Part shown: piece after piece, positions 23,176 to 34,336 of the stretch
Numbering within the stretch: position 1 is the stretch's first letter
How the letters are laid out: each line of letters opens with the position of its first letter
Assembly: GCF_015706575.1 (NCBI RefSeq)
Contig: NW_024037058.1
Span: 12,917,547 to 12,981,546 of the forward strand
Length of the DNA: 64,000 nucleotides
Source: Patiria miniata
Taxonomy: Eukaryota > Echinodermata > Asteroidea > Valvatida > Asterinidae
Direction of reading: 5' to 3'
The notes under the pieces: model-generated
Database searches by the model: none
The model's input: only the letters and a program-made list of their open reading frames with translations
Told to the model about the DNA's origin: nothing
Program-made: the position numbers and the translations under genes

Positions 23176-23938
23176 TTGGTTGCTAGAAGAGGAGATTCCG
23201 GTCTAGCATTGGCATCGTGGTTTCTGGAAGGGCCTAGGATGGACAAATCAAGTCACTTCCACTCATTAGTTTCTTACCATTGTGTTACTCGTGGTCGAGT
23301 AGGTCTTCTACTCCAATACAAGAACAGAGCGAGCCTGAAAGTACGCCATTTTGTCTCTGAGCTTCCGGACCCATCGCGTGATCCGCTTATGGGCATTTAA
23401 CACTGGGTTGCCCTTGTTGAAAAAATGATTACTAACCGTAATCACCCCAAGAAATATTCATGTTGGAATTACATCTTGGCTTTTACAAGAAAATATGATG
23501 AGAAGTCATGCGGAGACGGGTGAAAACGAATTTCATTTACGATCTTTCACATCCGGCATTTTCGTATCTAAGTTTGCTTGTTCGATCACGTTTGTTTTCA
23601 CATCACGCACTCTCGCGTGAAAACGAAAATAACGACGCGATTTTATATTTAATCCAGCTTGCTTGAATACAGCTCTTATCAATGGTGATTTTAAATTTGT
23701 CTGTAAGTTATTATTAGTCCTTCAAGTTTATTTAAAGGAAAATATGTATTGTCCTCAAAGACATTTTATTCTCATATTTTAAGTTTCAGTTTTAACCCAA
23801 TGACCGCCTCAATATAGGCCTATATATTTGATAAGTTGTCATCTCTGTACGAGTACACCGAGTTCCATTAATCCACATGTATTTTTGATTTTCGGAAGTT
23901 AGAGGTCAATTTTTGGCACGCTATTTTTCTTTCACCTC

Positions 23939-24135
23939 GCATTAGAGACACACTCTTGGAAAAAATGGTCCGGGTAACATTGTTAACTTATTTCTTATGA
24001 TGGGACTGCGGTTTGGCCGAAGTCAATTGAGCGTGATCGGCTGACTGATAAGGTTTACGTACATAACCACAAGCCAACGAGGTTTTTGTATAGAAAGCTG
24101 CCAGACCACATTTTGCAAGAGTGTGTCCGTAATGC
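23939..24135. mobile_element. ~195-bp MITE, spacer copy 1
   Basis: The ends GCATTAGAGACACACTCTTG and, on the complement, GCATTACGGACACACTCTTG form inverted repeats. The body (GGTCCGGGTAACATTG, GGGACTGCGGTTTGGCCG) is nearly identical to copy 2. Target duplication is not clear. There is no coding capacity. Confidence 0.65.
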
Positions 24136-24629
24136 TTGAAGCCTGCCGGTAATGCTGAGCCTGCATACTGCCAAAGTTACCAGTGGCATCCCTACATTTT
24201 CTCGTGCAAATAGGACCCATTTTTGGACCCTAATTTTATCAAATCTGCTCTTAGATAATAGCCCAAAAGCTAGGGAGATGATCCTCGGCTATATTCGCAC
24301 GATTCCACCGATTTGTAAACTAGATGGTCTCGTTTTTTACAAAAAATTGTGGGGGCACTTTTCATGCAAATTAACGACTCGGACGCGTAGAAATTTTGAA
24401 ACCCTAATCAAAATTATTGCGCCCGCTGTTGGTCTTATTGCGCCATTCTGATATATCTTCTGTCTAGGCCCCCCCCCCCCACCACCACACCGAAAAATAA
24501 TAGTAATTAAATACTTTTAAAAATGTGCTCGTTTATTCAGAAATTCATCAAGCATATTCAAACTGATTGGATGTTTCCAAAGTGTCTTTATTCCCATTTG
24601 CAAAAGTTCTTTTTAAAAGCCCATCAACC

Positions 24630-24826
24630 ATTGGAGACACACTCTTGGAAAAAAAATGGTCCGGGTAACATTGTTAACTTATTTCTTATGATGGGACTGC
24701 GGTTTGGCCGAAGTCAATTGAGCGTGATCGGCTGACTGATAAGGTTTACGTACAAAACCCCAAGCCAACGAGGTTTTTGTATAGAAAGCTGCCGGACCAC
24801 ATTTTGCGAGAGTGTGTCCGTAATGC
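24630..24826. mobile_element. ~195-bp MITE, spacer copy 2
   Basis: It is in the same orientation as copy 1 and about 98% alike by eye, starting TTGGAGACACACTCTTGG and ending GAGAGTGTGTCCGTAATGC. Two near-identical direct copies 690 bp apart suggest recent activity or local duplication. Confidence 0.65.
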
Positions 24827-25582
24827 GGGTGATTTTTCAGTTTCCATAAATCGAGATGCTATAGTGACAATTTTATAAAGGTCTTTTTCGAGGGTAAGTT
24901 TTCTTAAGAATCAACGTACCAAAAGTAATTGCAAATTGTAGCAGTTTTGCACGTTAACTGTCCTATTAAGGGTCCTGAAGAGCGCCACTAGGGGTGAACT
25001 TCAGGCTCTATACCGGTACTCGCGATCGTACTCGAAAATCACAGACTCGAATCCACAGAACATTATATAGGCCTACTCGAGAAAGTTTTGGACTTCCAGA
25101 TTTGACATTTACGAGTTAAACACAGCAATATAATCATGAGGCCCATAGTTTTACAGAATCTGCCAGTTTGAAAATGCTCATTCAATCATAAAGACGATGG
25201 GAACTTGATTCCTCCATGATACATTACTATTATTATTCTCACAAAGATTAAGTGTGCAATTAAGGTGCACATCATATCGTGTTAAGTACACATTGATCGC
25301 ACAATAGTTTTTCGTCGACATGACCCGAACGATTTAAAGGGAATGTACAACATTTGCTTTTGCTGAAATTTTGAGAATTAAATCATGATTTGGAGGATAA
25401 GAATGTTATAGGAAATATTATTAAAGGGAAAATACAACATTTGCAAGCATCGAAAAATAAAACTACCAAGTGTTTACAAAATACCTTACTAGGATGCTGG
25501 TAAATGACAGTGTAAAGCATCCTGTAAAATTAGGGCACCTGGTGTGAAGTCATTTTCAAGAAAGTTGTATTTTTGTATACAT

Positions 25583-25614
25583 TTCCAACGGTGGTCGGCC
25601 GACCACCGTTGGAA
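25583..25614. repeat. Perfect 32-bp palindrome, right arm
   Basis: Mirror copy of the site at 22381-22412, with the same two 16-bp halves and no loop. Confidence 0.8.
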
Positions 25615-26576
25615 AAACCTAACTATTTTTCAACTACTGCTCCAAATTTACCATTTGTTCAGTCCAAATTTTGTTTGCTATTGGTTACATGTTCCTGAAC
25701 GGGTGCAGGCCAGCTAGACTGGTTCCCTTACCTTACAATTTTCCGGCATCTATAAATTGATCCACTTCATCTTCAGTGGAGTCAGGGAGCCAGACTACTT
25801 GAACATTTGTCTTTTTTCTTGGTTTTCCAGCATTTTCGAACACAAAACTTCACACATGTCAGTGTAACAACATTTGATCTATTATACTAACCCCTCAAAT
25901 AGTTCATTTCTGAAAATTACAGCAAAAGCCAATGATGTACACTCCCTTTAACTGACTTGTTTCACGTTTTCGGCTTGTAGATGCTGGGGAATCCAAGGAA
26001 ACCAATCATGTTCTTGTAGTCTGGTTCCCTGACCTCAAAATGAAACGGATATCGAGCAATTTATAGACTTTGGGAATTGTAAGGTTACGTCAGAGAATCA
26101 GTCTGACAGGCATAATAATAATAAATAAGAAAAATAATAAATAAAAGAGAAATCCTCATAAATTGGATACAAAATTAAACAGTAAAAGGAAAAAAAGCCA
26201 AACTATTACAGAATTTAATTAAAGGGAAGGGAGGGTGGGAAGAAAATTGTTGAAGACAGTGCTGCTGCGGCTTGAATCAGAATGAAGTTGATCGCAGTTG
26301 CCTTCACAATATAAACCCATTTCATGACACATAGAGACAATACTAATCATTTAACTGGTTGCTATGCAAAACTATCTGTTTCCATGACTCATGAGGGAGA
26401 GTACTTGGAAACAGGATGTGGGGGACCTTCCATGTGGGGGCCATTGACCAACACTGACCAAAGTGACCATGAATTGTGGTAAGTGTTGTTTGTGCATCAA
26501 ATGTATATTGTCTCTTGTAGTTCAATAAAACAAAAATCATCCTTGATTTTTTCCGAAAAAAGTTTGAATCTCATTA

Positions 26577-26948
26577 ATAATAACGGGTTCTTAAATATAG
26601 CGCTTTTATAACTACGATCATGCAAAGCTAGCGCTTTACATTATTATTACCCCTGATCATCACTGGCCCAATAACAAAAATGATTCCAAATACCATTGCA
26701 ACTCTCTGGGGAGCATATAGACCTCGATGCAGCTATTTCGGAGCAAGGGAGCTAAAGTCAACCACAGTAACCACTTCTGACCTCACAGTTACACATTTAC
26801 TCCACTATGATTGGGGAGAAGTGCCTTGTTCAAGGGCACGCGTGCCACAACTCGAGACTGGACTCGAACCCACAACCTGCAGAATTACCCGCAGACCACG
26901 AACTCAATGCCCCAGACCACAACGCCATGGCATTCAAACGCAATTGTA
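26577..26948 (-). mobile_element. tRNA-derived SINE, right arm copy
   Basis: Mirror copy of the SINE at 21055-21425. Box B is read on the minus strand from GGACTCGAACC (26860-26870), and the TAATAATAACGGG tail lies at the low-coordinate end. It was present before the arms were duplicated. Confidence 0.75.
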
Positions 26949-27032
26949 AAATTTGTTGAGTATTAATACACTCAAGAAAAGAGTTTTTAACCCCCCCCCC
27001 CCAATAAAAAATACCATGCTGCGCCACTATGT

Positions 27033-27534
27033 CTATCTTTGCTCTGCATTTCAGCTTTCGCGCAGGTGTAATTATAGTACACGCATGAGTACAACCATGT
27101 GCTCAGTCCGACTAAAAGAGCAAACTACAAAGTCTTCATGTGATAACACTATCATAACACTGTTATAGTTACATAATAGTCCTGGCATGTAATTGTATGT
27201 GTATCCATATCTTTGCTCTGCATTTCAGCTTTCGCGCAGGTGTAATTATAGTACACGCATGAGTACAACCATGTGCTCAGTCCGACTAAAAAGAGCAAAC
27301 TACAAAGTCTTCATGTGATAACACTATCATAACACTGTTATAGTTACATAATAGTCCTGGCATGTAATTGTATGTGGATCCATATCTTTGCTCTGCATTT
27401 CAGCTTTCGCGCAGGTGTAATTATAGTACACGCATGAGTACAACCATGTGCTCAGTCCGACTAAAAAGAGCAAACTACAAAGTCTTCATGTGATAACACT
27501 ATCATAACACTGTTATAATTACATAATAGTCCTG
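27033..27534. repeat. ~177-bp tandem repeat, three copies (right arm)
   Basis: Unit boundaries fall at TAGTCCTGG (27178, 27354, 27531). Each unit reads ATCTTTGCTCTGCATTTCAG through ACACTGTTATA.TTACATAA. The left arm has two copies, so one unit was gained or lost after the duplication. Confidence 0.75.
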
Positions 27535-27814
27535 GATCAAAATCTAATGAGAGCCACAGAAGTCACGAGCTACAGTCCTCCGCACGGCTTCCGCCCAGTT
27601 TTTGTTTTTTGAAAACCCATCAAGTTCATGACCCTCAAAATGCTCTATAAAACCGGAGAATTTTAGAGCAATGCAAATTGTGACTTGGCAGGGCCTATGA
27701 CATACAGACCTTTCTTTTGTTTGTAAACATTGGCGCCATTTTATATGGGCTGCCTCAAGCGCATAAATAGAAGCCGTGGTTGGCAACATATTTTCCCCAA
27801 AAAATTCCCCATAA

Positions 27815-27995
27815 AGCCCGGTTCATACTTCACGCGAATGCGAATGCGAAGCGAATTTGACGTCATGAAATATTCGCTGCGAAATTCGCCCGAGTTGAAA
27901 TGTGTTCAACTTTTGCGAATTCGCAGCGCGAATACTTGCCATGACGTCACAGATTCGCGTTCGCTTTCGCTTTCGCATGAAGTATGAACCGGGCT
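27815..27995. mobile_element. 181-bp Harbinger-type MITE, right copy
   Basis: Mirror copy of 20190-20370, bordered by TAA (27812-27814 and 27996-27998), which is TTA on the other strand. The shared insertion dates to before the palindrome. Confidence 0.75.
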
Positions 27996-28268
27996 TAACG
28001 CCCTCAATACAAAGTAAAAAGGCATGTTAAGAAATAATATTGAACTTGTTCAGTGTAGCTTTGTTGAAAATGTTGTATTGCCAACAATTAATAATATGTT
28101 GGTTATCTGTAATAACGCTCTTCATTTTTGCAGAGTACGACCTTCCATAGTTTTGCAACCCGTGGTTGGTAAAAATGAGTTGCCAACCAAGCGTGGCTAG
28201 CTGCACCCCGCCAGTTAGCGTTTAACGCTTGCGTAAGGGTTATCTCGCGGCACGGTCACTATATGAAT

Positions 28269-28465
28269 GGACCGATCCAGTAAGCCCCTCCCAGTGCGCA
28301 CGTGGGCAAAATAACACGTGCTCCTCTCCAATGCCACACTGCATTTTCCTTCCGCGCGCATACGCGCGCGTGCACGCATGTCGGACTTTTGTGCACGCAT
28401 GTCGGACATAAATCACGGCTGTGATTGGTCAGAATACCATGGGGCGGTGCTTACTGGATCGGTCC
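28269..28465. mobile_element. 197-bp MITE with AT target duplication, right arm only
   Basis: Inverted ends begin GGACCGATCCAGTAAGC and, on the complement, GGACCGATCCAGTAAGCACC. AT is duplicated at 28267-28268 and 28466-28467. The left arm keeps the empty site ATATGAATTCCTTTG (complement of 19913-19927). A 2-bp AT duplication fits ISL2EU-type elements of the PIF/Harbinger group. The body has alternating CGCG/TGCACGCATG words. Confidence 0.7.
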
Positions 28466-28983
28466 ATTCCTTTGGGGAACTAACCCACCGGGCCGGTTTT
28501 TATGTGCAACCTCTATGAGAGAACGCGGCGAAAAAATCATTAAAAACGGGCCTTTTTTCACATCTGTCGCCACCACTTCATTATTCGACAGGGTATACAT
28601 TAGATCTCACTACAGTGTGACCCTAACAATATACTCTTTCAGAGAATGAAAGAAAAACTGAATAAAACACTGAGTTTCACTCGCTAATTGATGTTAAACA
28701 TTGCATTTTCAGTCAAAAATCTCCCTGTTTTGTGTGTAAACCACGCGTTCAGCCAAGAACTGGTCCATTAACATCATCATAACGTTAAATAGCGCCACCT
28801 GGGAGCTTAGATCTCTCGAGTCATTTTTCTTCGTCTCGTCAGCTTTCCAACAATATAACCCTTATTGTGATTGGTTAAGGTTTAGGCTCGCGTGCATTCA
28901 TTAACTAAAGAATTGTACATCTAAACTCCAATAAAATTTGCCGTTGCTCAATGGCTCAGCGCGTAGGGTCTGTTTATTGTACA

Positions 28984-29534
28984 CGTGCTAGGCAGCGCTA
29001 CTGTACACGTACACAGAGCCCGGGAGCTCTTATGTGTCCAAGGTCATTTACATGGGGTTCTTTTGACTACAAAGGATTTGATATCGGGCGTTCCATTTAT
29101 GGTATAGATAAGGCCAAAAAAAAAGTCTCCGGTTTCTGGTATGCGCGCGCGTCGCCGTAGCCATGCGCGTCGGCAAAATGAAAAAGTTTTTTTTTCAATG
29201 AAAGATGATGTCTCAAAACCGCCAAACTCACTGGTTTGACTGGAATTCTGCTGCTGCGCAATTCCAACGTGTTTTTAGATGGGGTTATGATCGAGAATAA
29301 GCTTTATGTGGCCTCTCTGGACTCCCATATATTTGCACTTAGTTTAGTCGGGCATCATTTGCAGTCATCAGCCGACATTTGAAGCAAAAAAGTCGGGTTA
29401 AAAAAAAAAAAAAGCCGCGTCGCCGCACCACTTTTTGGACAAGCTCCATACCAGAAACCGGAGACTTTTTCTTTTGGCCTAACGGGACCACTGCCGAGTT
29501 CACTGCAGGTGAACTCTTGGGCTCACGATTAACA
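28984..29534. other. 551-bp segment present only in the right arm
   Basis: The left arm reads straight across at TTGTACA-GATAATCTG (complement of about 19395-19412). The right arm has 551 extra bases here, including a 368-bp MITE with its own TAA duplication. Microhomology (ACA) at the junction and non-transposon flanks suggest a deletion in the left arm rather than an insertion in the right. Confidence 0.6.
29112..29479 (+). mobile_element. Harbinger-type MITE family GGCCAAAA, copy 1
   Basis: Inverted ends begin GGCCAAAAAAAAAGTCTCCG and, on the complement, GGCCAAAAGAAAAAGTCTCC, then CGGTTTCTGGTATG. TAA lies on both sides (29109-29111 and 29480-29482). The body includes GCGTCGCCGTAGCCATGCGC and a homopurine run. 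It is one of three copies in the window. Confidence 0.8.
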
Positions 29535-30447
29535 GATAATCTGCATCGATCGTCATCGAGTAGCCCACACAGGCAGAACTTCGCCCAACTGAAATTGACT
29601 CACTGCATGCAGCTGCCGTCAGAAGGCCTATAGTTGGAACAGGACGCCGTCAGAAGACCTATACTATAGTTGGAACAGTGGTGAAATCCAGCAAGGTGAG
29701 TTTAAGCGTGTTTCGGTTGCCTTTAGGTCGGTTAATAGGATCATGGAGGAAGAAAATAGTAGGATCTGCTTTCACAGAGATGGATATGTGAATGATTTCA
29801 TTGTTTGTTTGCTTGCGGGTCATATCAGTCCCGTGCTCATAGACTCGAACGCTCGAACAGAGCATGGAGCTATGTAACCTATTTAGCATATTACATAAGA
29901 TCCATTGTCGTTCCAGTGTCATGTTTCAGTGACTATGAAACTTTACAGCCTGTAGCATGTAGCCAAAAGCTGCCGCCATGCATGAAGACAAGGAATAAAG
30001 GGATATACCTGGGACCATGCTGGGATCAAAAAGTTGTTTCCCAAAATGTCTTCTTTTGTTGAAAAGTGTTTAAAGGATGGTTGTGTGGACGTATATACTC
30101 TTCTTTTAAATGCTCTAAATTCTATTTAATATCATTTCGTTTTAAATGCGTTTTGTAGCCCAATTGGGCGCATTCCGGGCCGAAATGTTCCTTTAAATCG
30201 ACAGGCTGCACAAAAATCAAGGTCTAGACTATGATTTAGCTGTATAAATATTTGACTTGGTAAGGTTGTGGAAATGATATCGTTAGGCTCATTACGTATT
30301 GATTCTGTGCTGAACGTCAGAGTACCACTTTGCAGCGCAGGGTTGTATGATCTAGGGAATTCGGTGGATGAAACATTTTTAAAATTGGATGGCATATGTA
30401 GCTATTTACCATTATACCTTATTGATTCGCAGATCTTTTCAGCAATC

Positions 30448-33400
30448 ATGCCTCTCCTTCGAGGCCGAAAGCTGCACTTCTTGCATCGGGGCAGTTCCGC
30501 AGATCGAGTAGATAGTGTCCACGGGATTGTGATCGTTTGTACGGTGTTCACCGCTCACCTTCTGTGCAGCATGATGACGAGATGTGCTGGTGTCCTGTAC
30601 CTCAGCTGGAAGAATGAATTCGGCTCCAGTGCCTCACAGACAGGGGCCATTGCTAGCATCATGTCATCCTTCTCTTACTTTGCGGGTAAGCAATCCAAAG
30701 CCCTCATTCATTTTGTAATACTGAAAATGTATTTGGTGCGGATGTAATATTTTCCGAAATTATTTTACTTGACGAAACGATAATCATCTGGGACAAGGCC
30801 TATCCTATTTTCAAATGTCGTTGGTTTACCCTTAAGGTGTTTGCACGTAAATGGCGGATAGTTTATTTTTACAAAATGGCCAACTGAACACCAGGAAATG
30901 TGATTGATTTCTTGAAGACGTTAAGTGAGAAGGGTCTCAGCAGTGACAAGGCTGGTGGCGCTCTTTGTCTGAAGAGTTCCCCCTTAGAAATCCATTTGTT
31001 TCCCTTCCAACAGCTGTCTTGGCTGGAATAGCCTGCAATCGATGGGGATGTCGCACTACCTGGATACTTGGAGGATTCATGATGTTTGTATCCTCGCTGC
31101 TCAGTTTTTGGGCATTTCAACTATATCAGATGTACATCATTGGTGCCTTCTTGGGTAGGCTATTTGAAATTATTATCCCGAGTAAAGACAAAAAGAAAAG
31201 GAGCACGACGTAGCTCATTTTAATATAGATTGAACTTTCGCTGAAGACCTCACTTTACACATTATGTTGTTTTAAAAGAAAAAGGTGTTTTTATAAAATA
31301 ATAAACAAATCCAGTCGGCCTCCAAAAAGGAAGCGGGCGGGGACGAGAAACACGTTTTTTTCCCTTCGCCTTGTGTTTTATTTATTTCCCTCTTTTTGCA
31401 GGTACGGGTGTAGCACTGTGCTTTATATCCTCCAGTATCGCTGTAGCGCAATATTACAAGAAGTATTACGCCATAGCTATGGGTTTCACGACTGCAGGTA
31501 CATCCTCGGGAATGATCGTGTTCCCGCCTCTGTTTCGCCTACTGCTTGATACTTACGGATGGAGGGGAACCATGCTTATTACGGCCGGACTATCTGCAAA
31601 CATATGTGTAGTTGGCGCCTTTTACCATCCTCCCTATACAGAAAGGCGGAGAAGGATCAAACAACCTGAACCAGACGAGCAACTGCAAGTCAGCCAGACC
31701 GACAACGAATCAATTCGGATGGAAATACATCCTAAGTCACATGAGCATGCCGGTAGACTTGACAAAAAGAAGGGCAGATCTTTGCTGACACTCGCTTCAA
31801 GTCTGGCCTCAGAATTAGGACTGAATTTGGTGCGGAGGAGTTATCGATTTACTCTCTTCTGCTTGATTGGCATGCAATTCAATATTGCGTATTCATGCTT
31901 CCTGGTATTTCTGGTACCCCGGGCCCAGTTGTGTGGTATTGACGAGCAGAAGGCACCATTTCTACTCAGTCTGTTTGGATTTTGCGGTCTGGGTGCACGG
32001 GTTGGCTCGGGCTTCTTCGTTAGCCGAAAGATACCTGTTGAGGTGACATACACAATCTCTATAATTCTGATTTGTGTTGCTGCATTATGTACTCAAGCCG
32101 AGACCTACGTAGCCTTCGCTGCGTCTGCCTGCATTGTTGGCGTAGGGACCGGAGCTAACAAAGCAATGTTCATGGTATTACTACGCAAGATCGTTGGGTT
32201 GTCCAACATGGCGTCAGGATGCGGCATATCGTACATGTTTGGCGGAATTGGGGATCTTTTAGGTCCAATTTTTGCAGGTGAGAGATTTCTGAGAGTTAGG
32301 CCTATATAATAATTCAAAATCAGCAATAACCTCTGGATAAGTCCCCGTAAGGGGAAGTATATGCGAATCACTTACCAGGGACGAAGTTTGATTGCGGTGA
32401 GCACCCCAAAGGCTGTGTGACTCAAGGTAACACACTTTGTATAGGGTGTACAAAAAAAGGTAATTCAAAAATATGTACAAGTTAATTATGAACTTTAACA
32501 CTGTAAAAGTGACTCCATCTTAAAGGGTATAGATCATTAGCTTTTCATTGATGTCTTAATCTTTTCAGTCATGGATGACCGAGCACCATTGATTTCAAAC
32601 AAAGGCTAATAAACCTCTGTTTCCAAGATTGCTGAATAAGTGGCGAGTAAAGCTGTCGGATGATGTTAGAGATGTTTGTGAATAAAATGGTACACAGTAA
32701 CGCTGTCCATAAATGATTGATCATTCCCGAGATTTTGTTTATCATCACAAAGCCAAACACCTACTTTTTTGCCTAGTTTACCTGATTCAGTGGCGAAATG
32801 AGCTGTCTAAAAAAAGTGCGCAGTCGCAATGGATTATATGTTGAATGGGAAGAGAAAGACAGCTGAAAATGTTTGAGCATAAATGGAATATAATGTTCAT
32901 GATTAAATCAATCATTTCAAAATTTCGTTTTTATGTTTACCCTCAAAACTACCTACTGCAAAAATGAACTCAAAACTTAGCTTAGGCGTTGGCCTAACTT
33001 GGCATGGCTTTGGCTATGCCCATTGCAGGCTATGTTTTAAAGATTTTTGAAATTCCATTGCTGATTTGTGATAAAAACAAAAGACAAATTATTTGTGAAC
33101 AACATGGCTTTTAAGCAACATTTCCCTTTTAACGCACTGTTCACAGCTGCGACAGCGCATTCTTCCAACAGCTTAACCTATCATTTATTCAGCAAACCTG
33201 GAAAAGGTGTTTGTTGGCCTTTGTTTTGCAATCAATGGTGCTCAGTCATAATGTGACTGAAGATATGCAAATAAGGTATCAATACTTGAAAGCTAATGCA
33301 CTACTCTTTATGATGGAGCCACCTAGACATTGTACAATTTCCAAACTTGTTTTCACCGTTGCCGAGACCGCAACCGAGGCTGCAACATTACCAAGCGCGA

Positions 33401-34336
33401 TTCCGTTCTTTAATCCGTCACATGATGACCAGTCAAATGATGACCAGTCACATGATGACAAAATGGCAGCCAATTTAAATCATTTAACGTCCTTCGTGAA
33501 ACTGATTGGTTAATGTAAATGTTGCGTTCGGTGAAATCGGAGTGCCGCCCGCACACCTTTCCGATGACATAGGATACGGTGAAATCGGATACGAAAAAAG
33601 GAAACGAAAGTCATGTTTGATTTCATCTGGTCACCGGTGTGCGGTCAGATTAGTGTATTTGTGGGGTGAACCGGTTAAACCGGAAAAGTGTGCGGCGGGT
33701 TGCACACTTTTGGCCGATTTTACCGGTTTAGCGGATCATTGGGCCAACGTATACAGAGGTTTGCGCTGAAAATTCGGACCTCTCCGACCGCGTACACCGG
33801 GCGACCGGATGAAACCAAATATGTTTGCTTTTTTTCCGCATCCGATTTCACCGGATCCAATGTCATCGGAAACGTGTGCAGGCAGCACTCCGATTTCACC
33901 GGCCGTTAACCAATCAGATTTACGAAGGAAGTCAGATGATTCAAAATTGACGATGACATTTTGTCATCGTGTGACTGACTGGTCATCATTGTGACTGATC
34001 ATCATGTGACCGATTTTAGAGCGTAATGTTGCAGTCCAACCGCAACGGTGAATAAAACCGTACCGGTCATGCTATGGGGTGATCCGGTGAACCGGTAAAA
34101 TCGGAAGGTGTGCGCCGAGATTAAAGATTTGATAAAAACAACTTGGCAAATCCACTGATTATACATCTCTACTCGTTAAAGGTATGCTGTACGACAAAAC
34201 AGGAAACTTCACTGCTGTATTCTACGTCTTGGCTGGTCTGGTCGCTGCTTCCGCCCTGCAAATGTTGCTTTTGCCGTTGCTGGGGAAGATTGAGCCGGGT
34301 CTTAAAGAGAAGGAAGACCAGCCAGCGGAGGTTTAG
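30448..34336 (+). CDS. SLC16/monocarboxylate-transporter-like protein, right palindrome copy
   Basis: The intact twin of the left-arm gene: 469 codons in exons 30448-30685, 31014-31154, 31402-32277 and 34182-34336, all with GT/AG sites. Introns 1 and 2 are 328 and 247 bp, and intron 3 is 1.9 kb. It differs from the left protein at residues 222 (Gln for Glu), 248 (Lys for Gln), 294 (Leu for Val) and 334 (Ser for Thr); at least two synonymous changes lie near residue 248. Twelve membrane helices with a charged loop at about 212-274 fit the SLC16 fold and usual length (430-510 aa). The helix-1 signature is eroded (DSVHGI), and the helix-8 aspartate used by MCT1 for proton coupling is Gly322 while Arg326 is kept. 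An acceptor-like TTTTCAG/CAATC precedes the ATG, so a 5' UTR exon is likely; the donor CAAG/GTGAGT at 29695 is the best candidate. It could be a proton-coupled carrier or an orphan SLC16 with another mechanism. Confidence 0.88.
32490..33335. repeat. Non-autonomous DNA element with ~200-bp inverted ends, right copy
   Basis: The left end (GACTCCATCTTAAAGGGTAT, then ATTAGCTTTTCATTGATG, GAGCACCATTGATTTC, AATAAACCTCTGTTTCCAAG) is complementary to the right end (CCTGGAAAAGGTGTTTGTTG, GGTGCTCAGTCAT, GAAAGCTAATGCACTACTCT). It is complete here, while the left-arm copy is split by the 702-bp insertion. It lies in intron 3. Confidence 0.6.
33340..34115. repeat. Foldback element rich in CCGATTTCACCGG words, right copy
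   Basis: Halves 33340-33700 and 33740-34110 are imperfect complements (CGGTGAAATCGG, CATGATGACCAG, CAACGGTGAA words). It is the counterpart of 11345-12105. It sits just upstream of exon 4 of the right transporter gene. Confidence 0.55.

Larger units (their letters stand above)
22779..25216. other. Spacer between the palindrome arms
   Basis: This 2438-bp non-palindromic centre holds a decayed transporter exon (22995-23175). A plus-oriented diverged copy of the arm's outer flank lies at about 23400-23930; compare GGGTTGCCCTT and AAACATTCATGGTGGAAT-like words with 35925-36110. Two copies of a ~195-bp MITE and a poly-C run near 24470 are also present. No intact gene is seen. Confidence 0.75.
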
